Assembly (NCBI RefSeq): GCF_014643835.1
Contig: NZ_BMKD01000005.1
Location: 186,001-250,000, forward strand
DNA length: 64,000 nucleotides
Reading direction: 5' to 3'
Origin: Mucilaginibacter rubeus
GTDB lineage: Bacteria > Bacteroidota > Bacteroidia > Sphingobacteriales > Sphingobacteriaceae
This document shows, in pieces, positions 41,880-52,016 of the stretch. How positions within the stretch are numbered: position 1 is the stretch's first letter; each line of letters starts with the position of its first letter. The translations under genes and the position numbers were made by a program. The notes beneath the pieces are model-generated. The model searched no databases. It was not told the origin of the DNA and saw only the letters and a list, made by a program, of their open reading frames with translations.

Positions 41880-43196
41880 CTAATTCGCATTTTTTGTGAA
41901 TGCGGCCCAAACATAAAACGGGATCCCGGCCATCAGCAGTAAAAAGCCGTAATATACAGCTTCCTGCCCGGCTCCCGCAATAGCCCAAAGCGCATAGGCA
42001 AAAGCCAGCATAGCCAGTGCTATAGCTCCGGCCCAGCCCCCTGCCTTTGGGCTTTTTCGTACCCGGATAACCAGGTAAGCCGCTGCCGATAACAAATAGG
42101 GGATCAAAACGCTCAACAGCGAAAGCAGCAGCAGGAATTTAAATTGTGTTACCAGGCCTTTGGTATAATTCATGGTCATGAACAGTGATACCATGATACT
42201 GCTGATGATAATACCCATATAAGGTACACCCTTTTTATTAGTGCGGCTGAATATCGGCGGGAAAAGTTGATCTTTTGAAATGGCATAAGGCACTTGCCCC
42301 TGCAATAACGTCCAGCCGTTCAGCGAGCCGAAAGCGGCGATGGCAATACCTGCGCTTACCCAGTAGCGGGCGCTGCTGCCGTAGATGATCACCGCGGTAT
42401 CGGCATAGGGCGTAAGTGATTTTTGCAGCTGCGCCGCCGGGATAATACCGATAACGCTTACACTCCCCAGTATATAGATAAAGGTGGTGATGAGCAGCCC
42501 CAGCATGGTTGCCCTGGCCACTGTTTTTTCGGGATTGGCCACGCTGCCCGACGGTACGGTGGCGCTTTCAATACCAATAAACGCAAACATAGTCATGGTA
42601 GCGGTTGCCTGCAGGGCGCTGACTATGCCTGTCCCGCTGGCGTTAAAAGGTTTAAAGTTGGCCGCCTTAATGAAAAACAAACCGCCGATAGCTACCAGCA
42701 ACAGTGGTAACACCTTTAAAATGGTGGTAACCAATTGCAGCTTGCCGCCGGTAACGACGCCCAATGTATTGATATAAGCTAATAACCAGATAGAACATAA
42801 ACCGGTAATCACAGCAATAACACTGCTGCTTCCCAATATTGGAAAAAAGGTACTTAAGGCGCTCACAAACGAAATAGTAATGGCCGCGTTGGCGCAGGCC
42901 ACAGCAAGGTAATATCCCCAGGCCACTAAAAATCCAATAAAATCGCCCAGCCCGTCACGGGTGTAGGCATACGGCCCGCCGGTAGCATGGGGCAACAGCT
43001 TGCTCAGGTTACTGAAAACCCGGGCTAAAAAGAACGAGCCTATTGCCGAGAACACCCAGCCCAGCAAACCAATACTCCCGAACGAAGCCATAGCCGCCGG
43101 CATCAGGAAAATACCTGCGCCAATCATATTGCCAATCACCAGCGAAGTACTGGTCCACAGGCCTAATTTGTTTTTTTCGGGATGTGTTTCGGGCAT
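41880..43196 (-). CDS. APC family amino acid permease (AdiC/CadB-like)
   Basis: 438 residues from the ATG at 43196 (MPETHPEKNKLGLW). Twelve transmembrane helices. The first contains the unwound substrate-site motif GNMIGAGIF as in the basic amino acid/polyamine antiporters AdiC, PotE and CadB (GxGxGxFLLP type), with MPAAMASFGSIGLLGW after it. The substrate is not determinable; no decarboxylase is adjacent. The stop is 13 bases from the acs stop (convergent), with no obvious terminator between. Confidence 0.9.
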   Translation of the reverse strand: MPETHPEKNKLGLWTSTSLVIGNMIGAGIFLMPAAMASFGSIGLLGWVFSAIGSFFLARVFSNLSKLLPHATGGPYAYTRDGLGDFIGFLVAWGYYLAVACANAAITISFVSALSTFFPILGSSSVIAVITGLCSIWLLAYINTLGVVTGGKLQLVTTILKVLPLLLVAIGGLFFIKAANFKPFNASGTGIVSALQATATMTMFAFIGIESATVPSGSVANPEKTVARATMLGLLITTFIYILGSVSVIGIIPAAQLQKSLTPYADTAVIIYGSSARYWVSAGIAIAAFGSLNGWTLLQGQVPYAISKDQLFPPIFSRTNKKGVPYMGIIISSIMVSLFMTMNYTKGLVTQFKFLLLLSLLSVLIPYLLSAAAYLVIRVRKSPKAGGWAGAIALAMLAFAYALWAIAGAGQEAVYYGFLLLMAGIPFYVWAAFTKNAN

Positions 43197-43390
43197 GGAT
43201 CTTTTGTTTTGTTGAAAAGATAGGACTTTTTGGGATAATATGATATCCTTACATCCGGCCCATGTTATAATATTTAGTCTCTCAGGCAATAAAAATGAAT
43301 CTTCCTAAACATTTACCTGCAAAATCGCTTTTATAGCAGGACATTGCCGTTTAATACCAATCCTGCATTTAGATAACCTGTTCGTCTCAA

Positions 43391-45142
43391 ATGAAAAGCA
43401 AAAAAACTCTGACCGGCGTGATGCTGGTGCTGTGTGCACTGTTGATTATCAGTTTTAAAAATATAGGCCATAACACTGTACCGCCTGCTGCTGACACCAC
43501 CAATGGCGGCTTATTCCTGCCCGGCAAATTTAAAGCGGTTGTGGTGGTAGATAGTTTGGAAGGCCGCGCACGTCATATCGCGGTGAACACCAATGGCGAT
43601 GTTTATGTAAAACTCCGCTTCCCCGATTCTATCGGCGGCAACGTTGCCCTGCGTGATACTAACGGCGATGGCCGGGCAGACATCATTAAAAAGTTTGCCA
43701 ATTACGAAGATAAAGGCCCCTATGGTACAGGCATGCGCGTACATAAAGGATACCTGTACTTCAGCTCGGAGGCAAATGTTTATCGAACCAAATTAAATCC
43801 GCAAACATTGGTACCCGATGCCCCGCTCGAATTGATTTTACATGATGCTACCGCCCCGCATGAGCATGACGCTAAGCCATTGGCCTTTGATAATGCCGGG
43901 CACATGTACGTGGCATTTGGCGCACCCTCAAACGCCTGCCAGGAGCAAAACAGGGTGCCCGGTTCAAAAGGGATCAAGAGTTGCCCCTTGCTGCAGCAAT
44001 ATGGGGGCATCTGGCAATTTGATGAGGCTAAACCTAATCAAGTACAGGCTGATGGGATCCGCTATGCCACAGGTATGCGCAGCGTTGTTGCTATGGACTG
44101 GAATACTGCCGACAATTGCCTGTACGTGGTGGCCCATGGCCGCGACGACCTGCGTCTGCAGTTTCCTAAAATATTCAGCGCCTGGCAAAGCGCGGTGCTG
44201 CCTGCTGAAGAGTTTATAAAAGTAAAAAAGGGCACTGATGTAGGCTGGCCCTACTACTATTATGATCCCATTAAAAAGAAAAAACTTCTGAACCCCGAAT
44301 ATGGCGGCGATGGCATAAAAGCCGGCAACGGCGCTAAATACACCCAGCCTATCATGGCTTTCCCCGCGCACTGGGCCCCCAACGACCTGTTTTTTTATAC
44401 CGGTGATCAGTTCCCGGCAAGATATAAAAACGGGGCTTTTATTGCTTTTCATGGTTCAACCAACAGATCGCCTTACCCACAGGCTGGCTTTTTTGTATGC
44501 TTTGTACCCTTTAAAAACGGCAAACCTTTTGGGCAATGGGAAATTTTTGCCGATGGCTTTACCGGAAAAAACACGGTAGTAAGCGTAAGTGACGCGGCTT
44601 ACCGGCCAATGGGGCTGGCCATGGGGCCGGATGGCTCCTTATACATCAGCGAAACAGAGGAAGGAAAGATCTGGAAAATTTCCTACACGGGTAACAAAGC
44701 CGGGTTTGGCAAGGCCGAACTTGCCAAAATGGAGCTCCGTAAAAAACTTCCGGGTTTCAGGTTGCCCGATGTTTTAAAGAGCGATTTGCAAACCGGCATG
44801 CTCAAAGGTGGCGCTAAAATTTACAATACCTATTGTGCCAACTGTCACCAAAAAAACGGCCGGGGCGATGGTAATATGATCCCGCCGCTTAGCGGATCGG
44901 AATGGGTAACCGGTGGTAAGTTTATGGAAAAAGACCTCGCTATAAGGGTACTGCTTAACGGCCTGGATGGCCCTATCAAAGTGAAAAACAGGCCTTACAA
45001 CAGCGCCATGCCCAAGCATAATTTTTTAAGCGATGCTGATATCGCTGCGGTACTTACCTATATCCGCAATAATTTTGGTAATAACAGCAGCCTGGTTACC
45101 GCGGCTGAGGTAAAAAAGGTTAGGGCCGAGCTGGGCAAATAG
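43391..45142 (+). CDS. PQQ-type sugar dehydrogenase-like protein with C-terminal cytochrome c
   Basis: 583 residues, exported (signal-like MKSKKTLTGVMLVLCALLIISF). Residues about 45-440 form a beta-propeller of the sorbosone/glucose dehydrogenase type (GGNVALRDTNGDGRAD, YATGMRSVVAMDW, GWPYYYYDP, MGLAMGPDGSLYISET). A C-terminal class I cytochrome c has C482-xx-C485-H486 (CANCH) and likely Met ligand M540 (SAMPKH). Probably oxidises a sugar or alcohol in the periplasm and passes electrons through its own heme. Single gene. Confidence 0.9.
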   Translation: MKSKKTLTGVMLVLCALLIISFKNIGHNTVPPAADTTNGGLFLPGKFKAVVVVDSLEGRARHIAVNTNGDVYVKLRFPDSIGGNVALRDTNGDGRADIIKKFANYEDKGPYGTGMRVHKGYLYFSSEANVYRTKLNPQTLVPDAPLELILHDATAPHEHDAKPLAFDNAGHMYVAFGAPSNACQEQNRVPGSKGIKSCPLLQQYGGIWQFDEAKPNQVQADGIRYATGMRSVVAMDWNTADNCLYVVAHGRDDLRLQFPKIFSAWQSAVLPAEEFIKVKKGTDVGWPYYYYDPIKKKKLLNPEYGGDGIKAGNGAKYTQPIMAFPAHWAPNDLFFYTGDQFPARYKNGAFIAFHGSTNRSPYPQAGFFVCFVPFKNGKPFGQWEIFADGFTGKNTVVSVSDAAYRPMGLAMGPDGSLYISETEEGKIWKISYTGNKAGFGKAELAKMELRKKLPGFRLPDVLKSDLQTGMLKGGAKIYNTYCANCHQKNGRGDGNMIPPLSGSEWVTGGKFMEKDLAIRVLLNGLDGPIKVKNRPYNSAMPKHNFLSDADIAAVLTYIRNNFGNNSSLVTAAEVKKVRAELGK

Positions 45143-45202
45143 GATTAAGCCGGGAACCCATTTCCATTTTTTAATATTAACCGGATATGCTATTTTTATA
45201 GC

Positions 45203-46876
45203 ATGACCTTATCATTCAAACCAATAGCTTTTTGGCTGTTAATTTTAGCCCCCTTAACCACCTGGGCTTTAGTACCGGCGGATACTTCCAGTAAAAAAAA
45301 TTCCGTACCAATAACTGCACCTGGTTACCAGATCAGCGACTATGCATCCTATTTAAAAGAGGCTATCACCTGTTTCAGGCAAGACAGCATTGATAAAGGA
45401 ATGATGTTACTATCCAAAAGCATTAAAAACATCACCTTACAAAAAGATGTAACGCGGATCATGCCCTATCAGGGCTATGAAGTTTTTAGCCTTGTTAAGG
45501 ATATTGCCGACAATAGCAATCTTTCGCCTGCGGAAAAACAACTGGGGAAAGATTTTTTTAAACTGGTATTCACATCACAGCCCGGCGATAAAAATGCCGA
45601 TAAAATTTTAGACGGCTTTTTTAAAAATGCCCCTAACACCGTTTTTGCTAAACGATTAAAATTACTTACCGCGTCATTTAAAGGAAAATCGGCTGCAGGT
45701 ACTGAATTGAACCGGCTGCTAAAGGACAGCCCGGGATTGATTTCGGCCAACACAATGAAAGCAGAAATGTTGTTTGATGAACATAAATACCGAGAATGTA
45801 TAACGTATTGTGATCAAATATTGGCGGTATGGCCACAGTATGCCCATGCATACCAGATGCGGGCTAAGTGCTATTATAATCTTGATGAGCTTGACAAGGC
45901 GGTAGCTGATTACGACCAGGCCATTAAGTTTTTCCCGGGCTATTTTGTACTTTATTATGACCGGGCCGACTGCCTGATCGACCTTGAAAAATATAAGGAA
46001 GCAGCAACTGATCTGCGATTGACATTACGGTTAAAGCCCAATTATAGTTGGACTTACTACAACCTTACCAGGTGCTACAAAAATATGGATATGCCGGATA
46101 GCGCCCTTTATTTTATCAATCAGCATATTAACCAAAATGCCGACGACGGTGATGGTTATAACCTGAAAGGTGATATTTACTGCGACAGAAACGAATACGA
46201 AACAGCTATCAGTCTTTACACACAGGCCATCAACCTGGAACCCGACCGACGGACTTTTTATGTTGATCGCGGCGACGCTTATTATTACGCAGATAAATTG
46301 GATGATGCCATAAAAGATCTCCAAAAAGCTATCAGCATTGATAAATCATATCCTTTTCCATACGACAGGATAGGTGATTGCTACTATCAGAAAAAGCAAT
46401 ATGAAACAGCCATAACTTATCATCAGAAAGCAGTAAAGGCCGACCCAACCTATAAATACGCCTACGTAGGGCTCAATTTAAGTTATACGCAATCGGGTAA
46501 CTACCTGGCAGCTATTGATGCCGCCAAAAAAGCAATAGCTATTGACAGCACTTATGCCAATGCCTTGGGTAACCTGGGGTGGTCATGTTATTGTGCTGGT
46601 AAATTTGATGACTGTATAAAATATTCTTACAAGGCGCTGAAATATCAGGATGACGCCACTTACGCCATGTTTAATATAGCGCTTGCCACACTTGCAAAAG
46701 GCGAAACAGGCAAAGCGAAACAATTGTATACAGGTTTTATAAAAATCTGTAAAGAAAAGAACTATGAGATAAGGGATGGTGCCACCGACGATTTACGGGA
46801 ACTGATCAGGAAAAAGGTTTACGTAGAAGAATCAAAATTTATAATTGAACATATTTTTGAGCAAAAAGTAGAGTGA
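45203..46876 (+). CDS. Secreted tetratricopeptide repeat protein
   Basis: 557 residues. N-terminal signal/anchor (FKPIAFWLLILAPLTTWAL). From about residue 185 to 520 there are around nine consecutive TPRs (AHAYQMRAKCYYNLDELDKA, PNYSWTYYNLTRCYKNMD, AISLYTQAINLEPDRRTFYVD, and more). A non-repeat N-terminal region (about 30-180) may be a second domain. Likely a periplasmic scaffold; there is no operon partner. The subtilase begins 116 bases downstream. Confidence 0.85.
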   Translation: MTLSFKPIAFWLLILAPLTTWALVPADTSSKKNSVPITAPGYQISDYASYLKEAITCFRQDSIDKGMMLLSKSIKNITLQKDVTRIMPYQGYEVFSLVKDIADNSNLSPAEKQLGKDFFKLVFTSQPGDKNADKILDGFFKNAPNTVFAKRLKLLTASFKGKSAAGTELNRLLKDSPGLISANTMKAEMLFDEHKYRECITYCDQILAVWPQYAHAYQMRAKCYYNLDELDKAVADYDQAIKFFPGYFVLYYDRADCLIDLEKYKEAATDLRLTLRLKPNYSWTYYNLTRCYKNMDMPDSALYFINQHINQNADDGDGYNLKGDIYCDRNEYETAISLYTQAINLEPDRRTFYVDRGDAYYYADKLDDAIKDLQKAISIDKSYPFPYDRIGDCYYQKKQYETAITYHQKAVKADPTYKYAYVGLNLSYTQSGNYLAAIDAAKKAIAIDSTYANALGNLGWSCYCAGKFDDCIKYSYKALKYQDDATYAMFNIALATLAKGETGKAKQLYTGFIKICKEKNYEIRDGATDDLRELIRKKVYVEESKFIIEHIFEQKVE

Positions 46877-46992
46877 TCAGAAAGATATTTTTTCCTGAAA
46901 ACGTGTTAAAATCACCAAACCCGCACATTTTTTAAACAATTAAAAACCTACTTTAGAGTTTTTGTACTTATAAACTATTACTGAAAGTATTA

Positions 46993-48591
46993 ATGATAAA
47001 CAATTTTCCGCTTAAAAAGCTTGTGCTGGTAGCCGGGCTTTGCTTACCTGTATTCACTTATGCACAGGAAGCTCCAAAAACAAAACCTAACTGGCAAAAC
47101 CTTGATCTTAAAACCGATTCTGTATTTGGGATCAGTACCGAAAAAGCATACAACGAACTGTTAAAAGGCAAAAAACACGTTACCGTGCTGGTAGCCGTAA
47201 TTGATGGGGGCATTGATGTGGACCATGAGGACCTTAAAAAGGTGATCTGGAACAACCCGCAAGAAACCGCCGCGAATAAAAAGGATGATGATAAAAACGG
47301 TTATGCTGATGACATGCACGGCTGGGATTTTATTGGCTCGGCCAAGGGAGATGTACATTATGATAACCTGGAGCTAACCCGCCTTGTACGGATCAACAAC
47401 GCCCGCTTTGCCAATGCCGACAGTACGAAACTTACTGGTAAAGACCTTGCCGATTTTAAAGCATACAGCGCTATGAAAGCTGATATGGATAAGCAGGTTG
47501 CCAAAGCACAGCAAACCTATACGGTGATCAATAAATTCAACACCCTGCTTGATGGGGTATTGACGAAGCTGGGCAATCAAAACCCAAGCCTTGATGATAT
47601 CACCAAATTTGAGCCTAAAGATAATGGCGAGGCCTATGTTAAACGTGTATTGGTAAGCGCCCTGCCTTCGTTTAAAAATGTAGCCGAGTTCAGGGAGAAA
47701 GAGGTAAACGGCGGCTTAACTCACTTTAAAGAGCAGTTGGATTATCACCTCAACCTTAATTTCAATTCAAGAGATACCGTGGGCGATAACTATAACAATG
47801 CTAATGAGCGTTTTTATGGCAATAATGACGTAACCGGCCCGGATGCTGATCATGGCACCCACGTTGCCGGGATCATTGGCGCGATACGGGATAACAATCT
47901 TGGTGTTATGGGTGTGGCCAACGATGTAGCTATCATGTCGGTACGTACAGTGCCTACCGGCGATGAACGCGATAAGGATGTAGCAAACGCCATTCGTTAT
48001 GCTGCGGCTAACGGCGCTAAGGTCATCAACATGAGCTTCGGCAAAAGTTACTCGTACAATAAAAAAGCAGTTGATGATGCAGTAAAATTTGCGTTAAGCA
48101 AGGATGTGTTGCTTGTACATGCCGCAGGTAATGACAACAATAACACCGAAGTTGAACTGAACGTCCCTAACCGTATTTATGAGGACAAAAGCGGCGTAGC
48201 CGGTGCCTGGATAGAAGTTGGCGCATCGGGCCCTAAAGACGATGAAACGCTGAAAGCGTCCTTCTCCAATTATGGCAAAACCAGTGTTGATGTGTTTGCA
48301 CCGGGAGTAGCCATCAATTCAACCACACCAAAATCAGCCTATGCCGAGCATGATGGTACCAGTATGGCGGCACCGGTTGTAACCGGGCTGGCGGCGCTCA
48401 TCCGTTCATATTATCCAAAATTAACGGCTGTACAGGTTAAGGAGATCATCATGAAATCGGTAGTGAAAATATCACATAATGTGGAGATTAAAGATGGAGA
48501 GACTAAAAAAGAAGTTCCGTTTACCGATCTTTGTGTAACCGGCGGCGTTGTTAATGCTTATAACGCGCTACAGCTGGCTGCCACTTATTAA
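46993..48591 (+). CDS. S8 family serine peptidase (subtilase)
   Basis: 532-residue secreted protease with signal peptide (LKKLVLVAGLCLPVFTYAQ). Catalytic triad visible: D71 in AVIDGGIDVDHED, H287 in DHGTHVAGI, S457 in DGTSMAAP. The oxyanion Asn is in HAAGNDNNN (about 379). The Asp-His distance is 216 residues against roughly 30-40 in classical subtilisins, so an insertion of about 175 residues (100-275), mostly helical, sits in the catalytic domain. The carboxylesterase starts 13 bases after the stop, so the two secreted hydrolases are probably co-transcribed. Confidence 0.95.
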   Translation: MINNFPLKKLVLVAGLCLPVFTYAQEAPKTKPNWQNLDLKTDSVFGISTEKAYNELLKGKKHVTVLVAVIDGGIDVDHEDLKKVIWNNPQETAANKKDDDKNGYADDMHGWDFIGSAKGDVHYDNLELTRLVRINNARFANADSTKLTGKDLADFKAYSAMKADMDKQVAKAQQTYTVINKFNTLLDGVLTKLGNQNPSLDDITKFEPKDNGEAYVKRVLVSALPSFKNVAEFREKEVNGGLTHFKEQLDYHLNLNFNSRDTVGDNYNNANERFYGNNDVTGPDADHGTHVAGIIGAIRDNNLGVMGVANDVAIMSVRTVPTGDERDKDVANAIRYAAANGAKVINMSFGKSYSYNKKAVDDAVKFALSKDVLLVHAAGNDNNNTEVELNVPNRIYEDKSGVAGAWIEVGASGPKDDETLKASFSNYGKTSVDVFAPGVAINSTTPKSAYAEHDGTSMAAPVVTGLAALIRSYYPKLTAVQVKEIIMKSVVKISHNVEIKDGETKKEVPFTDLCVTGGVVNAYNALQLAATY

Positions 48592-48604
48592 GATCAACCA
48601 TTTT

Positions 48605-50113
48605 ATGAAAAATATCATCCGCTTGATTCCGGTATACACGTTTTTACTGGGCATATTTTTAGGTTTTACCACCTCTGCCCAAACAGTTGTAACAAAAGTA
48701 TCAGGTGGATGGATAAAAGGCATCGAAGAAGGGTCAACCCTGGTGTTTAAAGGCATCCCGTATGCTAAACCACCGGTTGGCCCTTTGCGTTTTATGCCCC
48801 CTCAGCCCATGACGGCATGGAAGGACACGCTTTCATGCGAAAAATTTGGAAGCCCGGCATCGCAGGGTGGCGGCACAGGCGGACTAAAAGGCAGCGAAGA
48901 TTGCCTGACATTGAACGTTTATACACCAACAACAGCAAGGGATGCCAGGCTTCCGGTGCTGGTATGGGTACATGGCGGCTCGCTTACAGGCGGCTCGGGT
49001 ATGGGGATGAACGGGCACGCCTTTGCCGACGATGACAGCGTTGTTACCGTTACCATTAATTATCGCCTTGGCGTTTTCGGCTTTATGTATTTGGGCGATG
49101 TAAACAAATCCTACCAATCATCCGGCAATAATGGATTGCTCGATCTGATCATGGCGCTGAAATGGATCAGGCAAAATATTGCAGCTATGGGCGGCGATGC
49201 TTCGAAGGTTACCGTCATGGGCGAATCGGCGGGGGCTAAACTCACCAGTGCCCTGTTGGCAACACCGCAATCCAAAGGCTATTTCAACCAGCAGATTTTA
49301 GAAAGTGGCGCCGTGCAATGCATCCGGGATTCTGTTACGGCTAAGGGCATCAGGCAGCGGCTAATGACCGAGCTGGGTGTTAGCAAACCTGCCGATCTCC
49401 TCAAAATCTCCGCCGAAAAACTTATAGCAGCACAGGCAAACATCAGAAATGGGGCACAGGGTACCAACTATTTTGGCCCGGTGATAGATGGCGCGGTGAT
49501 TTCGCAGGATCCATATCAATATATCCTCAAAAACAGGAATGATAAAGTACGCTTCCTGATCGGTACCAATAAGTTTGAAAGTAAAATGTTTATGAATTTT
49601 GATAAACGCCTCAACCACCCCGATAGCACCGTGCTATATGGTTGGTTTGGTGATAATTACCGTTATATTTTATCAACCTTTGAAAGTGAGGCTAAAAATG
49701 GCAATGCAGATAGCGCTGCCATAAAAGTACTCACCCAATACATGTACCAGATGCACAGCTACCGGCTGGCTAACACATTAGCACAGGCAGGCAGCCACGT
49801 TTGGATGTACCGTTTTGATTACAAGCGCGATGGTACCGGTGCAACCCATGCCGATGAATTAGGCTATGTTTGGTTTTTACCCAAACAAAACAATTTTAAC
49901 GATACAGAACTAAAACTGGCTAACCAAATACACCAAACCTGGGTAAACTTTATAAAAGGCAAAGCTCCGGGCCAGGTTAATGATAAGCAATGGCCTCATT
50001 TTGTAGCAGGCGAAAATAATATCATGGTTTTTGATACCGTTTCGGGACCAACGCAGCTTAACGATATTTACAACGACAGGACCCATCCTTCTTCCTGCTT
50101 TGTGCTGAAATAA
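48605..50113 (+). CDS. Carboxylesterase type B family protein
   Basis: 502 residues from ATG 48605 with signal peptide (VYTFLLGIFLGFTTSAQ). Alpha/beta hydrolase with nucleophile S208 in GESAG, oxyanion region VWVHGGSLTGGSG, and carboxylesterase-B signature EDCLTLNVYTP (SEDCLxLNV). Candidate acid in NKFESKMF and catalytic His in ATHADELGY. Secreted esterase/lipase of unknown substrate. Follows the subtilase closely and is followed by the L3 element. Confidence 0.92.
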   Translation: MKNIIRLIPVYTFLLGIFLGFTTSAQTVVTKVSGGWIKGIEEGSTLVFKGIPYAKPPVGPLRFMPPQPMTAWKDTLSCEKFGSPASQGGGTGGLKGSEDCLTLNVYTPTTARDARLPVLVWVHGGSLTGGSGMGMNGHAFADDDSVVTVTINYRLGVFGFMYLGDVNKSYQSSGNNGLLDLIMALKWIRQNIAAMGGDASKVTVMGESAGAKLTSALLATPQSKGYFNQQILESGAVQCIRDSVTAKGIRQRLMTELGVSKPADLLKISAEKLIAAQANIRNGAQGTNYFGPVIDGAVISQDPYQYILKNRNDKVRFLIGTNKFESKMFMNFDKRLNHPDSTVLYGWFGDNYRYILSTFESEAKNGNADSAAIKVLTQYMYQMHSYRLANTLAQAGSHVWMYRFDYKRDGTGATHADELGYVWFLPKQNNFNDTELKLANQIHQTWVNFIKGKAPGQVNDKQWPHFVAGENNIMVFDTVSGPTQLNDIYNDRTHPSSCFVLK

Positions 50114-50163
50114 TTGCCCTGGATGCAGTTTAAAATGGTTTGATAAAATCTTATTGAAAAAGC

Positions 50164-50479
50164 CGTCATTGCTGTAACGAAGCAATCCCCGGTTAGCAGA
50201 GTTGCTCCGTATAGTTCGGGATTGCTTCGTTTCTTATAATGGCATGATTGTAAGCTATTGATTATTAAGTATATTTTTCGATTGATTTTATAGATTTGGG
50301 CGTTGCCTGCGGCCCGGGCTTTACGTTACAAGTCCTCGCTTTTCCCGCCCGCAATCCCAATCCACGCTGTGGGCTTTACACTGCAATCCTTAACGCGGCC
50401 CCACACATAATATCCCTAAAATATATTTTACATGCCATAACGGCTTTTTTCAGGTTACCTTGATGCTTTCTCAATGACG
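50164..50479. mobile_element. Long MITE-like element, copy L3
   Basis: 316 bp from CGTCATTGC to CAATGACG. The left short-form arm, the A+T-rich joint (GTAAGCTATTGATTATTAAG) and the inner module starting GGGCGTTGCC at 50298 are in the same order as L1 and L2. Between the carboxylesterase and the minus-strand 76-residue gene. Confidence 0.75.
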
Positions 50480-50558
50480 CGTTTCATCTGTTTTTTAACA
50501 GCTCTTCGGGTTTATTTGACAAGCGAACAGGAATACAAGCATTATAATCCGGGTATGT

Positions 50559-50789
50559 TTATTCGAGCGGCTGGCATTTGTAGCCATAATCTTTAAGGAT
50601 GCCCACGACCGATTGCGGTGAAACATCCGGGCCCTCTATCCTCAATACTTTATCACAATCTTCCAGGTCAAAATTTACACTGCTATTGGTAATGCGGTTT
50701 TGGAGCAGGCCTACCAATTTTGCTGCCTGCGCCGGATCCTCAACATTTGTTTTAAAAACCTCGACCATTAAATTAATAGTTGTTTCCAT
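50559..50789 (-). CDS. Small HMA-like (ferredoxin-fold) protein without CxxC
   Basis: 76 residues. The order VEVFKTNV - helix - SVNFDLEDCDKVLRIEG - helix - YGYKCQPLE fits the beta-alpha-beta-beta-alpha-beta fold of heavy-metal-associated domains, but the metal-binding MxCxxC loop is absent (KTNVEDPAQA instead). Cytoplasmic. Probably a protein-protein or regulatory relative of copper chaperones. Separate from the beta-barrel gene by 55 bases on the same strand. Confidence 0.7.
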   Translation of the reverse strand: METTINLMVEVFKTNVEDPAQAAKLVGLLQNRITNSSVNFDLEDCDKVLRIEGPDVSPQSVVGILKDYGYKCQPLE

Positions 50790-50844
50790 TGCTGCGGTTG
50801 ATTGATGTTATACGTTGATAAGGAATACTTGCGCCTGCTTCGGG

Positions 50845-51780
50845 TTAAAACCGGTAGCTGATCCCCGATTCGACGGTGAAGCCGGTCTTTTTTAATTCGG
50901 CCAGGGGAACACGTTTGTTCAGGTCGTTAAATGGAGCCCAGTTAACTTTTTGATCTTTGTTGTACAAGTCAAGCTGCTGCACAAAATTGTAACCACCGCT
51001 TATTTGTACCGAAAAGTTTTTAGCCAGCTGGTAATTATAAAAAAGCGTGTTTTTATACTGCTGTACCTGTAAATAATTTGACCCGGTTTTTTTTGATAGG
51101 CGATACGAGCCCCCGCCAATGCCAAAGTCGCTGCTGAAACCAATGATACTTTTATCGTTGAGCTGGTACTTTAATTTTTCGGAAACGGGCAGGGTGCCGC
51201 TAAGGCTCAGTTTTTCGCTGATCTGCCATTCTATCCCGATAACCGGTAGCAGTATCGTACCAAAAAACTGCCTTGAATAACCCACACCTACGGCGTAGGA
51301 AAAGGTTTTAGACTTACGGATCTTGAGCATGGCAAAGCCTGAATATAGCATGTCTTCGCCCGAAACATCTTTCAGGTCGGATGATAAGGTAGGGATTGCT
51401 GATACCAGCAGCGCGTACTTTGCAGAAAACGATTTTTGAAAAGTGATGGGCACCGAAATAGAATAAAAATCAGTACCGCCGAATGATTTTCCTGTTCCGG
51501 ATAAGGAAAGCCCGCTGTAACTAACGCCGGCAAGTAAAAAATCAAGCTTTCCGTCCCTGAAATTATTTATCAGCGGTACGTTGAGCGAAGCATTCACTTG
51601 CCTGATGTTCATGTTTTTATTTTTAACGGTAAACGGCGAGTAGGAGTAACCGGCATCAAATGATCCGATTTTGGGCTTAAATACAGAATCGGCATTGGTT
51701 GCCGTTTTTTGCTGGGCACCTGCAGTAAATTTAAACGAAATCAAAAAGATAACAAGATAGATCAGAGATGTTGCTTTCAT
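50845..51780 (-). CDS. Outer membrane beta-barrel protein (DUF6268-like)
   Basis: 311 residues with signal peptide (LIYLVIFLISFKFTAGAQ). The remainder alternates amphipathic strands with short turns (DAGYSYSPFTVKNKN, LLAGVSYSGLSLSGTGK, SYAVGVGYSRQFFG, VQISGGYNFVQQL) and ends in GISYRF, a classic outer-membrane C-terminal signal. It resembles the Bacteroidota DUF6268 barrels. Function unknown. Confidence 0.82.
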   Translation of the reverse strand: MKATSLIYLVIFLISFKFTAGAQQKTATNADSVFKPKIGSFDAGYSYSPFTVKNKNMNIRQVNASLNVPLINNFRDGKLDFLLAGVSYSGLSLSGTGKSFGGTDFYSISVPITFQKSFSAKYALLVSAIPTLSSDLKDVSGEDMLYSGFAMLKIRKSKTFSYAVGVGYSRQFFGTILLPVIGIEWQISEKLSLSGTLPVSEKLKYQLNDKSIIGFSSDFGIGGGSYRLSKKTGSNYLQVQQYKNTLFYNYQLAKNFSVQISGGYNFVQQLDLYNKDQKVNWAPFNDLNKRVPLAELKKTGFTVESGISYRF

Positions 51781-52016
51781 AGCATTTGTGTTGTTAAGAC
51801 GATTATTAAAATTTGTCTCTTAAACACGCCTGAAGCGTTTTACCCTCATTGCTGTTGATGATATTTTTTTAAAGTGGATTTGGATGGGTGGGGTGGGATA
51901 GTTCGGGCTATTTTTTATTAATAAACGGACATCTTTCGGCCAGGGATATGGTTAAGCAATTGAAGCCCAGTTATGGAAAACGTTAAAGCGCCACAACCTG
52001 TCAGCATAAAAAGAGA

